From the NCBI RefSeq assembly GCF_028372415.1, contig NC_092872.1, forward strand, positions 92,238,575-92,302,574: a DNA stretch of 64,000 nucleotides. Reading direction: 5' to 3'. Both the position numbers and the translations under genes were made by a program. The notes beneath the pieces are model-generated. The model did not search any database, was not told the origin of the DNA, and saw only the letters and a program-made list of their open reading frames with translations. This document shows, piece after piece, positions 1-10,815 of the stretch (its first letter is position 1; every line of letters starts with the position of its first letter). The DNA comes from Notamacropus eugenii (lineage: Eukaryota; Chordata; Mammalia; Diprotodontia; Macropodidae).

Positions 1-646
1 CATTTCCTTACTCCCTTCTCAAATATGCATAAACTGGCCCTAAACCCAGTTAGATTTTTCTTATTCACTGGAAATACAGCCTCTATGAACCCATCCCATA
101 TGCCTCACAAAAATGAATTAGCATACCTAGCCAGGACCCTAGTTCTATGACTCTTTGAGACTTAGGTCTGAAATGCTTCATTTCACTGGGGCTTCTCCCT
201 GCATACATCTTTGAGTGGCCCCAGAGCTATCTGCGGGGGGAGGGGGTGTTAGTTAAGGCAGGAGACACCAGATACTGCAAAACGTAGTTTGCAGCACCAT
301 TAGTATTCCAAGATTATGTTCTTGCCTTGATTTCTGATGACCCTGCCCCCCCAGATGTGGGGGATTCAAGCATGTTATATGACCTGAGGTCACTGACCAA
401 ACAAGTATCAGACCTGATTGAGATTTTGCTAAATTAATGTACTTTGATGTTTATGGTTTTACATTTCTAAATATTTGTATTTTAGGGGGAAAAAACAATT
501 TTACCGTCATTTTGCATTTTTATCCTTGAGTGGTAAAGCAGATAAAGATGAGAAGACTGAGATCCAGAGCCAGGCCAAGAACTCAGGTTCTACTATCTCC
601 CATATTGTGCTCTTTCATTTGGAATGCTCAGCAAGACAGCCTTGGA
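1..646. other. Single-copy sequence, no gene recognised
   Basis: No repeat family or exon is recognised. A short G-run (about 235-247) and a palindrome TGACCTGAGGTCA at 380-392 are the only local features. Open frames here are short and have no recognisable protein content. Confidence 0.5.
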
Positions 647-786
647 GGGGCAGACAAGTGGTGCAGTGGATAGAGCACTGGCCCTGGAGTCAGGAGGACC
701 TAAGTTCAAATAAACAACATTAGACACTAGCCGTGTGACCCTGGGCAAATCACCTAACTTTGATTGTGTCACCCACAAAAAAAAAA
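647..786 (+). repeat. Short A-tailed tRNA-derived SINE
   Basis: The copy starts with a ggggcag-type head, then the box-B-like part (ggatagagcactggccctgg), then the 'tgtgaccctgggcaaatcac' block. It ends in an A-run at 777-786. There is no RTE tail, so it is the shorter marsupial SINE class that relies on a poly-A end and probably L1 machinery (inference). Confidence 0.85.
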
Positions 787-951
787 GAAGACATTTAGGT
801 TCTCTTGGACTGAATCCTCTTGTGGAACATGTTGTCTCTTCTCCTGGTTTAGACTTAGGGCATCCTCTGCTTTTGGCTCTGGCTCATCCTCCTACTGACT
901 TCTGCGGAAGTTAACTCTCTTTCTTTGGCTTGCTTTTGCGAACCTTATGTT

Positions 952-1186
<235 letters not shown>

Positions 1187-1571
1187 TTACTCATTTATTT
1201 ATTTATTTTTGCTGTTGTCTTTTTGCTTTGGGGGCTGCAGCCAAATGTCACCTCTTCTTGCTGTAGGAGGGAGGGTGCTTAGGGTCACAGGTGACTATAT
1301 GCAAACTCCTTGGAAGATCTTACTTAAGTCTTTTCCTCTGTGGCGAGGGGTGGGAAGGGTCATTAAAACAAACCTTACTCTTGAAAACTTTTTTTTAATT
1401 AAAAGAAAATCTATTCGCTTGCTGCTCCCATGTGGTTTTGATTTCTTCTACTAGTTTTCTGTATTTTGAAAGTCTTTCATTATTTTTATTATCATCATTA
1501 TCATCTCCTCATCCTTCTATGGAATTTAGATGGAAAAAATCCTAGGTGAACACTCTATGTTGCTATTATTC
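1187..1571. other. Single-copy sequence
   Basis: No repeat or gene recognised. The stretch is rich in short T and A runs. Confidence 0.4.
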
Positions 1572-1674
1572 TTTTTTTTGGTTTTGAGGCAATTGGGGTT
1601 AAGTGACTTGCCCAGGGTCACATAGCATCTGAGGTCGGATTTGATCCAGGGCCAGTACCCTATCCATTGTGCCA
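1572..1674 (-). repeat. Short A-tailed SINE, antisense
   Basis: It begins with the T-run that is the reversed poly-A tail (1572-1579). The 'gaggcaattggggttaagtg' and 'cccagggtcaca' blocks follow, and it ends in the reversed tRNA-like head near 'ctatccattgtgcc'. Confidence 0.85.
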
Positions 1675-1713
1675 TTTATTATAACTTTTAATGATTAATT
1701 TTCTATAGAAAAA

Positions 1714-1905
1714 GCTAGGTAAAATAACTTATTTTTGTAGTAGGATAAACTGTTATCCCTGATGCTGGGTAGGTTGGTGGATCTTTTAAACACAGGAATT
1801 CTGAGCTGCAGCTGGTCTAAAGTTGATTGGGTTTTCATACTGTCTAACACCAATATGGTATGTATTTGGAGTTGTAACAGGTAGTTAAAATATTGTTCTT
1901 AAATT
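1714..1905 (+). pseudogene. Decayed 7SL (SRP) RNA pseudogene, 5' half
   Basis: The first 28 bases (gctaggta... to ...ttgtagt) line up without gaps with the 5' end of mammalian 7SL RNA (gccgggcg... to ...ctgtagt). Nearly all differences are C>T or G>A, as expected when CpG-rich RNA genes decay. Further matches are 'ggatc...caggaattctgagctg', 'gattgggt' for gatcgggt, and 'caccaatatggta' for catcaatatggtg. The match fades after about 1905, so only the 5' Alu-domain side and part of the S domain are clear. SRP RNA is part of the ribonucleoprotein that targets ribosomes to the ER; this copy cannot fold normally. It was probably made by retroposition (inference). Alignment was by eye. Confidence 0.68.
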
Positions 1906-2340
1906 TGTTACAGATCAATGATTTGTTTGGGCATCTGGGGAGGATTTGATGAGGATGTTCTAGTTCCAGGGCAGTTTATTTGCTGAGTTCTCAAGGCTAT
2001 TTCATAGTTTCATATTTGTACTGAGTATTTATTGTCTATTAGTCTAAAAAAGATGGTGAGGTTTTGGCTTATATTTCTAGCCCTTGACTGTATTTTTCTT
2101 GATTTCTGGCAGTTGTTATTTTTTTTCAGTCTGCAGTGATTTGTGGCAGAGTTTCCTCCATTATGTTGCATAATCAAATTGATCAAGAAGTGTTGTCTCA
2201 TTAGAGAAAATCTTTCTATAATTTCTGGTGGCAATGACATGATCCTAGAAATCCTCTATTTCTATAAACACATCTGCATGACTCAGTCACTGGTTTGAGA
2301 CTTCATCAGTGTACTGTGGCCTGAGTAGATTGAATATTAT
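1906..2340. other. Unassigned AT-rich sequence
   Basis: A 76-codon open frame on the minus strand (2010-2240) shows no recognised domain. It may be the far end of the LINE fragment at 2605-3075, separated by the SINE, but I could not confirm this. Confidence 0.3.
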
Positions 2341-2600
2341 CTTTTGTTGTGGATCAGTCATTTTGGTTGTATCCAACACTTTGTGATCACATTTTGGGGT
2401 TTTCTTGGCAAACATACTGAAGTAGTCTGCCATTTCCATCTCCAGTATGTCCTCATTTTACAGATGAGGAAACTGAAGCAAACAAAGTTAAGTGACTTGC
2501 CCAGGATCACACAGCTATTGTGTCTGAGACCAGATGTAAACTCAGGAAGATGAGTCTTCCTGACTCCAGGCTTACTCTATCCATTGCACCACCCAGATGT
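2341..2600 (-). repeat. MAR1-type SINE (tRNA head + RTE tail), antisense
   Basis: The reversed RTE/BovB-like tail comes first: gtccaacactttgtgatcac, 'ttttggggttttcttggca', and the 'tgccatttcc' block. Next is the CORE-like middle (cagatgaggaaactgaagca, gtgacttgcccaggatcaca). The reversed tRNA head 'ctatccattgcaccaccca' closes it. Near full length. Confidence 0.9.
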
Positions 2601-2604
2601 CTAA

Positions 2605-3075
2605 TATTACCCTTGGAGTGCATTTTGATTCCACTCTTGCGTCTTAGTTGTTTCATGGGGTTTAACTAGAAATAAACAGCTTTTGTTTACAATTGGGAAA
2701 TCTGGTGGTATGTACTTATTATCAGCATCTACCGTTGCCTTGGGAAGTCTGTTTGTTCTAAAAATATTTCCATACATTTTTAACCTGCTTGTTATGGGCT
2801 TTGAGAGAAGCTACTGGTCTTTCCCCCCCTTTTCAATGATGAATTGTTCATCTTTCTAGAGATGCCTTGAGAAATGAGTTCCATATTTCATTAATAATAT
2901 TGTACAGATTTTTGTTGGGATACCTTCATCTCTTTTTACTGTGCCAAAGATAACTGGTAAGATTGGTATTATGTAGGCATTAATTGTTCTAGATAAGTTC
3001 TCGTTGATTTTTTATTTCAAGATATCAGTCTTTAATATATACACCCTCAGCTTTTTCATGATAGCCTTAAGTTCA
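2605..3075 (-). repeat. LINE reverse-transcriptase C-terminal fragment, clade not assigned
   Basis: Read on the minus strand, 2934-2984 gives INAYIIPILPVIFGTVK, followed a little later by KICTILLMKYGTHF. This matches the 'INTYALPVLTYSFGIIKW...T(I/L)TKYGMHH' segment seen after the RT domain in several non-L1 LINE proteins. The frame is interrupted by stops. It could be a clade not otherwise present in the window. The match is from memory, so moderate at best. Confidence 0.42.
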
Positions 3076-3089
3076 GTGTTTCTTGCCTA

Positions 3090-3775
3090 GAGAAGACCAA
3101 CATATTTTTAAGCATCACCCTCGTCAGGACTGTGGGAAGATAGGCACCCTAGATCATTGTCAATCAAGCTGTGAATTGGTGCAACTATTTTGGAAAGCAA
3201 TATGGGATTATGTAAACAGAATGTGTAAAATGCCCATACCCTTTTACCCAGAGATTTCACTACTAAGTTTATACCTCAAGGCGATCATTAATAAGAAAAT
3301 CCCCACATGTGCCAAAATATTTGTAGCAGCACTTTTTAATGTTAAAAAAGAAGTGGAAACAAAATGGGTGTCCATCAACTGGGGAATGGTTAAACAAATG
3401 GTGATACATGAATTTATTGGAATGTTTATGAGCTGTTGGAAATCATGAATACAATAAATAAAAAAGAAAAGTTTCCATGATATGATGCAGTATGAAGTAC
3501 ACAGAACCAAGAAATTCAAGAATCAAAATGACCAGGACGATATAAACAGAGAAAACAAGCATAAAACAATCAAAAGTAAAAGATACAAAATTACCAAGAA
3601 TAAATGGGGTTCCAAAGAAGAGATATGGGGAGGTACCCCCACCACACTCCTTGCCAGTCTGGAGATCCATGAGTATGATACATTGGACATATAACTCTAT
3701 AGGATGATGCCCTAGAAAAACTACTAGGACAAATTTTGGTGATGTGAAAAGCAAATATATTCTTTAAAATTTATA
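3090..3775 (+). repeat. L1 LINE, ORF2 3' end and 3' UTR fragment
   Basis: The translation of about 3125-3440 contains CGKIGTLDHC, CELVQLFWKAIWDYV, KIFVAALFNV and MVKQMVIHEF. These match the C-terminus of mammalian L1 ORF2 (CGEIGTLLHC, CKLVQPLWKSVW, MFIAALFTIA, KKMWHIYTMEYY). The 121-codon open frame at 3083-3448 is the in-frame relic; its start codon is fortuitous. ORF2 supplies endonuclease and reverse transcriptase; only the part after the RT domain is left. The 3' UTR continues to about 3775 and ends AT-rich. Confidence 0.88.
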
Positions 3776-3785
3776 AATAAGAAGT

Positions 3786-4830
3786 ACCATCCATTGGCTC
3801 AGTTTGGTCCCCAGATTCAAGCTCAAAACTTCTAGTCTCTCTTTCTTACTGTTTACTCAGTATTTTATACTTACTGAGGCCAAACAATATTTTTATGTTG
3901 TTGGACAAAATTTCCAGGTGGTAAAATGGCTTTTGAATGTGTTTTTCAATGGAGCAATATAATTTGTCTTCCAGGGACCTCAAATGGTTAGTTCATCATT
4001 TTGGTATGACTCTCCATTTGACTTTCTGAAAGCCATGCTGAATTGAATTCAGAAATAATGTGAATGGATTTAAGGCAAGCTAGAACCATAGTGGACTTAA
4101 ATTATAATTTCTCCGTGGAAGATGCCACATTTAATATCAACTGCTCATGATATTATTACATTGGTGATGTGTTTTAAAGGAAATAAATGTCACGTATTTT
4201 AGAATTCTCATAAAATTGGATCTCTTTTTATGAATTTGAAGCGTATGAAATGAGCCATGAGTACAGAACTGTCAAAGGCTTTGCAATAAACAGTAAGAGA
4301 GTTGTAAATGTTATGCTGCTTTCAGGTAGCTTCTTCAATAAATACCAAATCTATCATAAGCTGCTTTTTTTAACCCTGGGAATTTTTTGGTGCACTTTTT
4401 TTTTTCTGCTCTTTAGTCAACATATTGTTTTCTTACTTAATTGTTTATAGATTCTTCGAGCAATATAAGCTAAAAATGCTTAGTATGAAGTATGCAAACA
4501 TTTAAATGGTCCACATTTGGAGAAGTCATTAATATTCTCACCCATTGATAATAAATAGGTGATATCTTCTCTAAAGAAATATAAAATCAAGCTTGTATCA
4601 TAAAGGAAGATGTTAGAGTATTAGTAATTCATGTACCACTGAGAGTGTATGAGCCAATAATTATGGATCTTATATGGATTTTATTTGACTCCTTTGCTTT
4701 GCAAGTTTGTAGAGAAATTAGAGTTTCAGTCACCTCCCTCAACGTATTCGTTCTGTCAGCATCATGGTAACAGTATGTAAGTTGTCTGTTTCATATTTCA
4801 TCCAACTTGTGCCTTCCATTGTGACTTCTT
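3786..4830. other. AT-rich single-copy block, possible conserved noncoding DNA
   Basis: No repeat family is recognised over about 1 kb. The texture (AT-rich, few simple repeats, words such as 'caataaataccaaatct' and 'gaattgaattcagaaa') resembles conserved noncoding blocks, but I have no alignment. The 66-codon frame at 4250-4450 has no recognised domain. Confidence 0.25.
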
Positions 4831-4842
4831 TTGACCATAATT

Positions 4843-4973
4843 CAGGTTCATGGAACCTGTGGTCTCAAGGCCACATATTGGCCTCTGAAGTTGATTTAGT
4901 CAAAGGGTCAAACTTGAAGACCTAGAAGGCCACATATGGCCTTGACGCCACAGGTTGCCCCTCAATCCCCTTG
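4843..4973. mobile_element. hAT-type MITE, family A (palindromic)
   Basis: Two inverted arms: 'aacctgtggtctcaaggcca' on the left and 'ggccttgacgccacaggtt' on the right, with central 'ttgatttagtcaaag'. This is the same family as 27837-27959 and 20985-21076. It is non-coding, moved by another element's transposase, and old. Confidence 0.75.
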
Positions 4974-6566
4974 TTGAATTACATAGATGATCAAAAATTT
5001 CCACATACTCTGTACAGGATTATCTACCAGCATTTCCCTACAACATGACTTAGGAAGTATAGATTAGGTCCACACCTCTTCCTTGATTCTTGCAACAGGG
5101 ACAAGTTTTTCCTAAAAGGAGACAAAATTGTTAAGCCCTTCCACTCCCCTATCCCCACCTCCACCCTCTACCTGTTTTCAGAGGCAGCTTCCTTATCACC
5201 TAAGGATATGTTAAAAAGCTGACCCAGATGAGGTCAGGACTTCTCTGGCTTGGTAGATTTCTGAAGTCTGAGTCACTCACCTTGCCCTGCTGACCAGACA
5301 CATAGGGAGATGAGATGTCCCTGCCCAGTGAAGGGTAACTACCATTATAACCTTGTTACTGTATTAGGGCAAAATATAAATTTCCCTTTATTAACTCTTC
5401 AGTGACTTGTAGCACCTCATTTCATCCCAACATCAAACCTCAACTAAGAGCATTCTGACCTTGAGCCCTCTACTTTTCTTTAGCATTTCCCTCTTCCAAT
5501 TTCTTTGCTTCTCAAGCCAACATAGTTTAGTTTTGAACTGATGTTGGAACTGTTCACTTTGGTTCTCTATGTTGCTTTGATTCCTTGTATCACTTTCACC
5601 TTTAAGATCTCATTTGTAATAGTTAACTATAGATACCGGGAATCTCTGATATGCTCTTGTCTTCCAGATGCCATCTGTAAGTTTCTAATTTTTTGCATTA
5701 AATGGGAATGAGGGGGATGTGTTCCTGTTCTCTACTATGCACACAGGCTAGATATTGATGTCACCTTCTAACATTTCCCCACAGGTATTCCATAACTTTC
5801 TTAAGTCACTTCTGCCATGATAGTATTTGACACCTGTCCTTAGGAATATCCCTAGATCCACCTCTCCTCCTATGGTCCACACCATTGCAAATTATTTATT
5901 GTTGTGTCTACTTTTGCAAATGTTTTTATATTCTCAAAATAGGTGTTCATTCATGATGGTTATTTTTTTAAAGTAGTCTGTGTTGTTATAGTTGGTTTGT
6001 TAATTGTATTTGTGTTATCAAATCCAAAAGAGTTTTTTGAAATTCCATTCTAAGAATGTCCTTATCCTTTTCAATCATTCAAGATGTTGGCATTATCTTC
6101 GCTCCATTTCATTTTTATTATTTCATTATCTCTGCCAGAGTTGGTGTGAAATGAAGATTTTCAGTGTTTTCAGATTCTTTGCCTTTCACTCTTCATCTTC
6201 TTAACTTTTCCTCTTATTTCTCCCAATTTGGCTTTAAGAAGGAGAGTATAGTTTTTTCTACAGTTGCCCTGCTTTCATCTTTGATATATTGTTCTGGAAC
6301 TTGGAGTTGAGGATGTTGTTGACAAAAAAAAACCCAACTCAGTATGAATGAAGTCCTTGCCTGGCCCTGGAAAAATATGTTTCAACTTTGTTTTTTATAA
6401 CATTTGTATCTTCAGTCCATTTCATGCACACTTGGAGTTTCACTTAAGTAGCCAGCATGGTCTCCATCAAGTTTCTTACATTGTTGCAGTGTGACTTTGC
6501 CTCCTTGTGATATTAGAACAAGAAAGAGAGCCCTCGATCCTCTGCATCAAACTGATCAACCAATAA
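4974..6566. other. Single-copy or unclassified sequence
   Basis: I recognise no gene and no repeat with confidence. T-rich parts (about 5930-6450) could be an old antisense retroposon, but no diagnostic block was found. Confidence 0.3.
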
Positions 6567-6795
6567 ACACTTATTTGATTATCATGGTAGTTCTGAGTAC
6601 AGTCAGTCTGCAACCCCATGCTACTATATTTCTTAGGTTCACAGGATAATTTATGTCATACTGGCTAGGGATCTAACTCAGTCATTGAAGGTCTTAGGAC
6701 TTAATTGACCAATGTTTCAGGATTCCTGTCTACCAGAATTCGTGACTACCATGTTGGTCTCCAGATACACAGAATTTCAGCTATATATCAACCTA
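6567..6795 (+). repeat. Unnamed interspersed repeat D, copy 1
   Basis: Shares a roughly 230-bp colinear match with 15541-15768: 'ttctgagtacagtcagtctg', 'atttcttaggttcacagga', 'ggtctccagatacacagaat'. Two diverged copies 9 kb apart and no clear termini. Family unknown to me. Confidence 0.7.
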
Positions 6796-6798
6796 GAT

Positions 6799-7034
6799 TA
6801 GGGGTTCTTCACCTGATATCAGGGGACCTCTAAGAGCTCTATGGATAGATTTTAGGGTATTTATGAACTTAGATGGGGAAAAAAATCTTTATTTTCAATG
6901 CCTTCCAAGCTAAAATTGATCATTTTCTTCAATTATGAACGTAAGCAAGAGACATTATTCTGAGAAGGGATCCGTCCATGGGTTTCACCAGATTGGTAAA
7001 GTAGTCCATTAGAGTAAAAGATTAAGAACCCCTT
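6799..7034. mobile_element. hAT DNA transposon fossil, 'ggttcttaacc' type
   Basis: Terminal inverted repeats are visible: TAGGGGTTCTT at the left and AAGAACCCCT at the right. The interior has 'cattattctgagaaggga' and 'ttcaccagattggtaaagt', typical of non-autonomous mammalian hAT copies with this end. A T-run at the right edge hides any target duplication. Confidence 0.72.
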
Positions 7035-7538
7035 TTTTTGTAGTTTTAGATAACATTCCCCTTTTTTTTGTAGTTTTGCCCCTCTCCCAGTGCCATAGAC
7101 TCTGGGTTGGACTTGGCATGGGTGTCATTATTATTCAAGATTTACAATCCTACAGCAGGGGCCCTTCTGAGATGCTCCCTGCAGGGCCTCAAGGAATCTT
7201 TGTAGCTTAATGATCAAGGCATTAAGGAAGAGATCTGAGGGAATGAATTGATTCGTCATGAGCTCTGTGCTTTGGTTTACATGACATAGTCCAATGACAG
7301 GATAGAGATAGTCTCATTGCCAGAGCTCTCCACACTTATTGTTGTAGAGTGAAGCTGATGACTAAAGAAAGAGAAAAGATATGGAATACTGTCTGCCTCC
7401 AAATGGGAGACACCTTGGAAACACTGTTAACAGTTAAAATTACCCCTCTGCAAGCATCTGGTCTCAACTCGCCTGGTTTTGTTTCCAGACGGCTCAAACG
7501 CCAATATGCAATGTCTGAACTGGAAAGAAGCATGTGAT

Positions 7539-7540
<2 letters not shown>
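7035..7540. other. Single-copy sequence
   Basis: No gene recognised. The short word ttttttttgtagtttt occurs twice at the left edge (about 7033 and 7061). The stretch 7380-7520 has no simple-repeat content. Confidence 0.35.
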
Positions 7541-7585
<45 letters not shown>

Positions 7586-7622
7586 ATATATACATACACA
7601 CATATATATATTACATATATAT
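7541..7622. repeat. (TG)n microsatellite with AT-rich flank
   Basis: About 21 TG units (7541-7582), then gcgcatatatac and TATA/CATA units. Cys-Val and Thr-His open frames on both strands come from this repeat. Confidence 0.97.
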
Positions 7623-7915
7623 GTTTCTTTTTCTTGGTTATTAATGTTAAAGCTTTTATGAACATGTCTCCATTCCACTTCCCTTCCATAATGTTTCCCC
7701 TGCCCACTTGCTTCCAAACAACCTTTTATCCCATGAGGAATCCCTTCAAGTCTGAATTTGGCTTTGTAAACCCAGTCATAAAAAACTGGCCAAAGAGTTT
7801 TAATAAACATTTCCTGAAAGGTCCCCACCCCTCAAAGTTCTCCCATCCGTTGGGAGGACTCCATCCCTCTAGAGTTTCCTAGATGGGTGGGTGGCTAGAG
7901 GTACATTCATTCACA

Positions 7916-8290
7916 AGGGCCCATCTTCTTTGGATTTTCCAAATGCTAATGTGCAGCTCGTTTTTCCTAACAATAAAACAGCTTGACCAATTTTCTTTAT
8001 GACTAAACGACTCAAGCGTCTGCAGTGCTTACAGAAACCAGTACTACTTCTGATAAAGAGAGAAGGCCTGCTCGAGAAATGGGGCCAACTGGTAATTTTC
8101 ACCAACAAGTAGCTGGTTTGAGGTATAAGCCATAATTTTCAGTATGGCTTATTTCCCCCAACAATGATGTTAAGGAGGGAAGAATTAAAAAGGGGGATGC
8201 TGAGAAGGAAAATGGAAATTTAGCAACACGAATGGGTCTTAACACAGAGTACAATTCTTGCAAATACAGGCCTTTGTTGTGGTCTGAGTT
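7916..8290. promoter_or_regulatory. Single-copy block, candidate conserved noncoding element
   Basis: Repeat-free 375 bp with retained CpGs (ctcgttt, aaacgactcaagcgtctgc, gctcgag, acacgaatggg) in a CpG-poor window, and a SOX-like cctttgttgt. Retained CpGs and absence of repeats suggest constraint; this is inference only. Confidence 0.28.
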
Positions 8291-8534
8291 GTAATTTGTA
8301 GATAGTAATTTCTCTCTCTCTCTCACACATACACACACACCCCCCTTTCATTCTCTGCAGGAGTGTATAGAGTTCTGTTTTCTTTCCTTCTTCACCAAGG
8401 AGGACCTGGACAAAGGGTGAGAGAAGACAGGCAACAGCCCTGACCGCCCCAGAACCTGAGGCTACAAACCTCCAAAGTCCATTTCCTCCACTAGTATATA
8501 TGTTTGTGTGACTGTCTGTCTTCAAACCCAGCTT

Positions 8535-8745
8535 TAGACACCCTGAGCTTAACTTAAGATCACTGATTTAGAGCTCAAAGAGATGTTAAAGGTCACTGGA
8601 GTCTCATCCCCCACTTCTTGTCTCTACTTTGCAGATGACGAACTTGCCAAAAGTTACACAGGTAACTACGTTAACAGGGTAAGAATTTGAACTCGGGTCT
8701 TTTGACTCCAAATTTCTCTTTCCATTATACCATGCTGCCACATTA
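8535..8745 (-). repeat. MIR/THER-type CORE-SINE, antisense
   Basis: 'actttgcagatgacgaactt', 'acacaggtaacta', 'aatttgaactcgggtctttt' and 'ttccattataccatgctgcc' follow the reversed MIR order: tail, CORE, tRNA-like head. Confidence 0.75.
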
Positions 8746-8756
8746 CTTCCAGAGTT

Positions 8757-8860
8757 GCTCATTGACCTGAGTTCAAATCTGGCCTTATATTTACTAGTTG
8801 TGTGACCCTAAGCAAGTCATTTAAATCAAAAGCCTCAAAAAAATAATAATTAAAAAAAAT
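8757..8860 (+). repeat. Short A-tailed SINE, 5'-truncated
   Basis: Contains 'gagttcaaatctggcctta', 'tagttgtgtgaccctaagca' and an A-rich end (8836-8860). The head is missing. Confidence 0.75.
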
Positions 8861-9360
8861 CAAGAGCTTCCCCTTTCTTTCTCCCTTTCCCCTCTTCTGT
8901 AAATTCTTAGGTCCTCTTTTCAAAGAAGACCACTTTGCCTGAGCAAGCTGGGAGCTCATCCCTTCCTTCTTCCCTCACTCCATCTCTCCTTAGGCAGTTA
9001 ACTCAGACAAAACAGAAACGACAACCACTTTCTCCATGTTTATGACCCAGAGTAAATGCTTACAACCAGTCCTATGTTCTGGAAATGCCACAAGGAAATG
9101 CCACATGAACTGGAATGGCAGAAGCAGAGAGTCCACAGGTGCCTCCTGGGACCTCTGCTCTTGGGGAGGGGTGGGGAGGTTGTTGTCCAGTCTAGTGGGA
9201 TTGACCCCAACAGACCCAAAATCCCCTTGCTCCTAGAGGGCATATCCTCATTCCCTATACCGGGAGGGATCCCAAAGTCCAAAGTAGAAACCTAACGTCA
9301 GTGATGTCTGTGTTTGTCACGGGAAGGCATCCTTCCCTGTCTCTCCCCCAGGACCTTGGT
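8861..9360. other. Single-copy sequence
   Basis: No repeat or gene recognised. Overlapping short frames on both strands around 9036-9295 have no recognised domain. Confidence 0.35.
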
Positions 9361-9835
9361 TACTCATGATTTCTCTGAATGCTTTTGCTAGCTTTCTTCA
9401 GTACTGTCATGATGCATAATCACAAACCTCACATTTGCAGGGCATTGTCTTCCAAGAAACTCCAAATGGCACTTGCCCCTTTTCTGTGCTTCTGTCCATA
9501 TGTCCCTAATCACACATAACAATTCGGAGCCAGATTCCAAAACAATAATTTTTTTGTAATGGTTTTAAAAGGAACACTCTCTCTAGAGGAATTTCTGGGC
9601 TGCGTAGCTGAGTATGAGTCAGCAATATCCAGCTCCAGGGTTATTGTACGTGTGTGTCTGTGCTTTTAAAAGGCAAGCTTGTATTAAGAGGAACTTGGAG
9701 AGGTGTAGTTTAGCAGGCTTTGAGTCTGTGGAGAAGGGTTTATTCGTTCTCATAAGAAGAAGCAGGGATGGGTGTCATGGAATCCTCGGGAGAGGAAACC
9801 CTACTAGGGCAGGTCAGTCGCTTCGCTTTCATTTC
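9361..9835. promoter_or_regulatory. Single-copy block, candidate conserved noncoding element
   Basis: Repeat-free. Contains TGATGCATAATCA-like and 'gagtatgagtcagcaat' (AP-1-like TGAGTCAG) words, plus 'tttttttgtaatggttttaa'. No direct proof of function. Confidence 0.25.
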
Positions 9836-9884
9836 AGGGGCTTAGAGCAGAAAGTGTCAAGCTTAGTGGTGGTGGTTCTGCCAG

Positions 9885-9945
9885 TGGCCTGAACCAGACT
9901 GAAATGAAATTGGGAAACGTTTAACAAAATAAATAGAAACACAAC
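9885..9945 (+). mobile_element. hAT-type MITE, family B, internal fragment
   Basis: 'cctgaaccagactgaaatga' and 'gtttaacaaaataaatag' match the interior of the family B copies at 31006, 32417, 58726 and 63126. Both ends are missing. Confidence 0.6.
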
Positions 9946-9946
9946 G

Positions 9947-10195
9947 TTTTGTTTGTTTAGTTGCCTCTGATGCTTTGTGACCCCATGGATAAATCCACGG
10001 GATTTTCTTGGCAAAGAAACTGGATTGATTTGCCATTTCCTTCTCCAACAAGCCGCCATTTTACAGATGAGGAACTGAGGTGAACGGTGTTAAGTGACTT
10101 GCCCAGGCTCATACAGCCAGTAATTGAGGCTGGATTTGAACTCAGATATTACAGACTCCAGGTCCAATGCTCCATCTACCCCATCACTTAACTGC
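9947..10195 (-). repeat. MAR1-type SINE, antisense
   Basis: Reversed RTE tail ('gatgctttgtgaccccatgg', 'ttttcttggcaaag', 'tgccatttccttctccaaca'), then 'cagatgaggaactgaggtga', then the reversed head. Sits directly against the MITE fragment. Confidence 0.85.
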
Positions 10196-10269
10196 CCTAA
10201 GATACAAGATAATGGTAATTTGTGGTTTTCCTAAGTTTATATGAGAGTTCAGGGATTCCTTTCTTTTTG

Positions 10270-10398
10270 AGTTTGATTCACCTGACCTAGAGAAGTTAAG
10301 GAACTTACTCAAAATCACACAGTTCATAGACATAAAATGCAGGACCAGAATACACATTTTTCTGGTTCCTACCTATATTAGCTATGTATCCACTATAC
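10270..10398 (-). repeat. MIR-type SINE fragment, antisense
   Basis: 'cctagagaagttaaggaact', 'aaaatcacacagttcataga' and 'tatccactataccaga' give the reversed CORE and head. Confidence 0.65.
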
Positions 10399-10737
10399 CA
10401 GAGGTTCCTAAATTTATTTGACCTACCATCCTGTTTTTAAAAAAATTACTCAGTGCCCCCCTACAAGTCTACCTTCTTTGACTCTTTAACGGTGGGGTTT
10501 TTTTTTGAAATTTGCATCATTTCAAAAAAATATAATTTTTAAATGGTATCTTAAATTTAATAATTTATTGTAAATATGTGGGGTTTTCTCCTGCATTGAA
10601 ATTTTGATGACACAATATTGTGTCATGTAACCATATAGTATGATATTGTAAACAAATCATTACACATACATATTCCAACAGATGCATGCTGGACTTTCTG
10701 ACAATGCACCGACACATTCACCTGCCCTGTCCCCCTC

Positions 10738-10794
<57 letters not shown>

Positions 10795-10815
10795 AGTAAA
10801 AGTTTGGAGGAGGCG
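10399..10815. mobile_element. hAT DNA transposon fossil with an (AC)n array
   Basis: The left end CAGAGGTTCCTAAATTT and the right end AAAAGTTTGGAGGAGGCG are loosely inverted and resemble 'CAGTGGTTCCCAAACTTT...' hAT ends. The interior is AT-rich. An AC array (10739-10792) has grown near the right end. Non-coding. The family name is uncertain. Confidence 0.5.

Noticed and set aside
7336-7882. Several 60-133 codon frames over the TG array
   Set aside because: Microsatellite translations that run into non-coding flanks; no domain.
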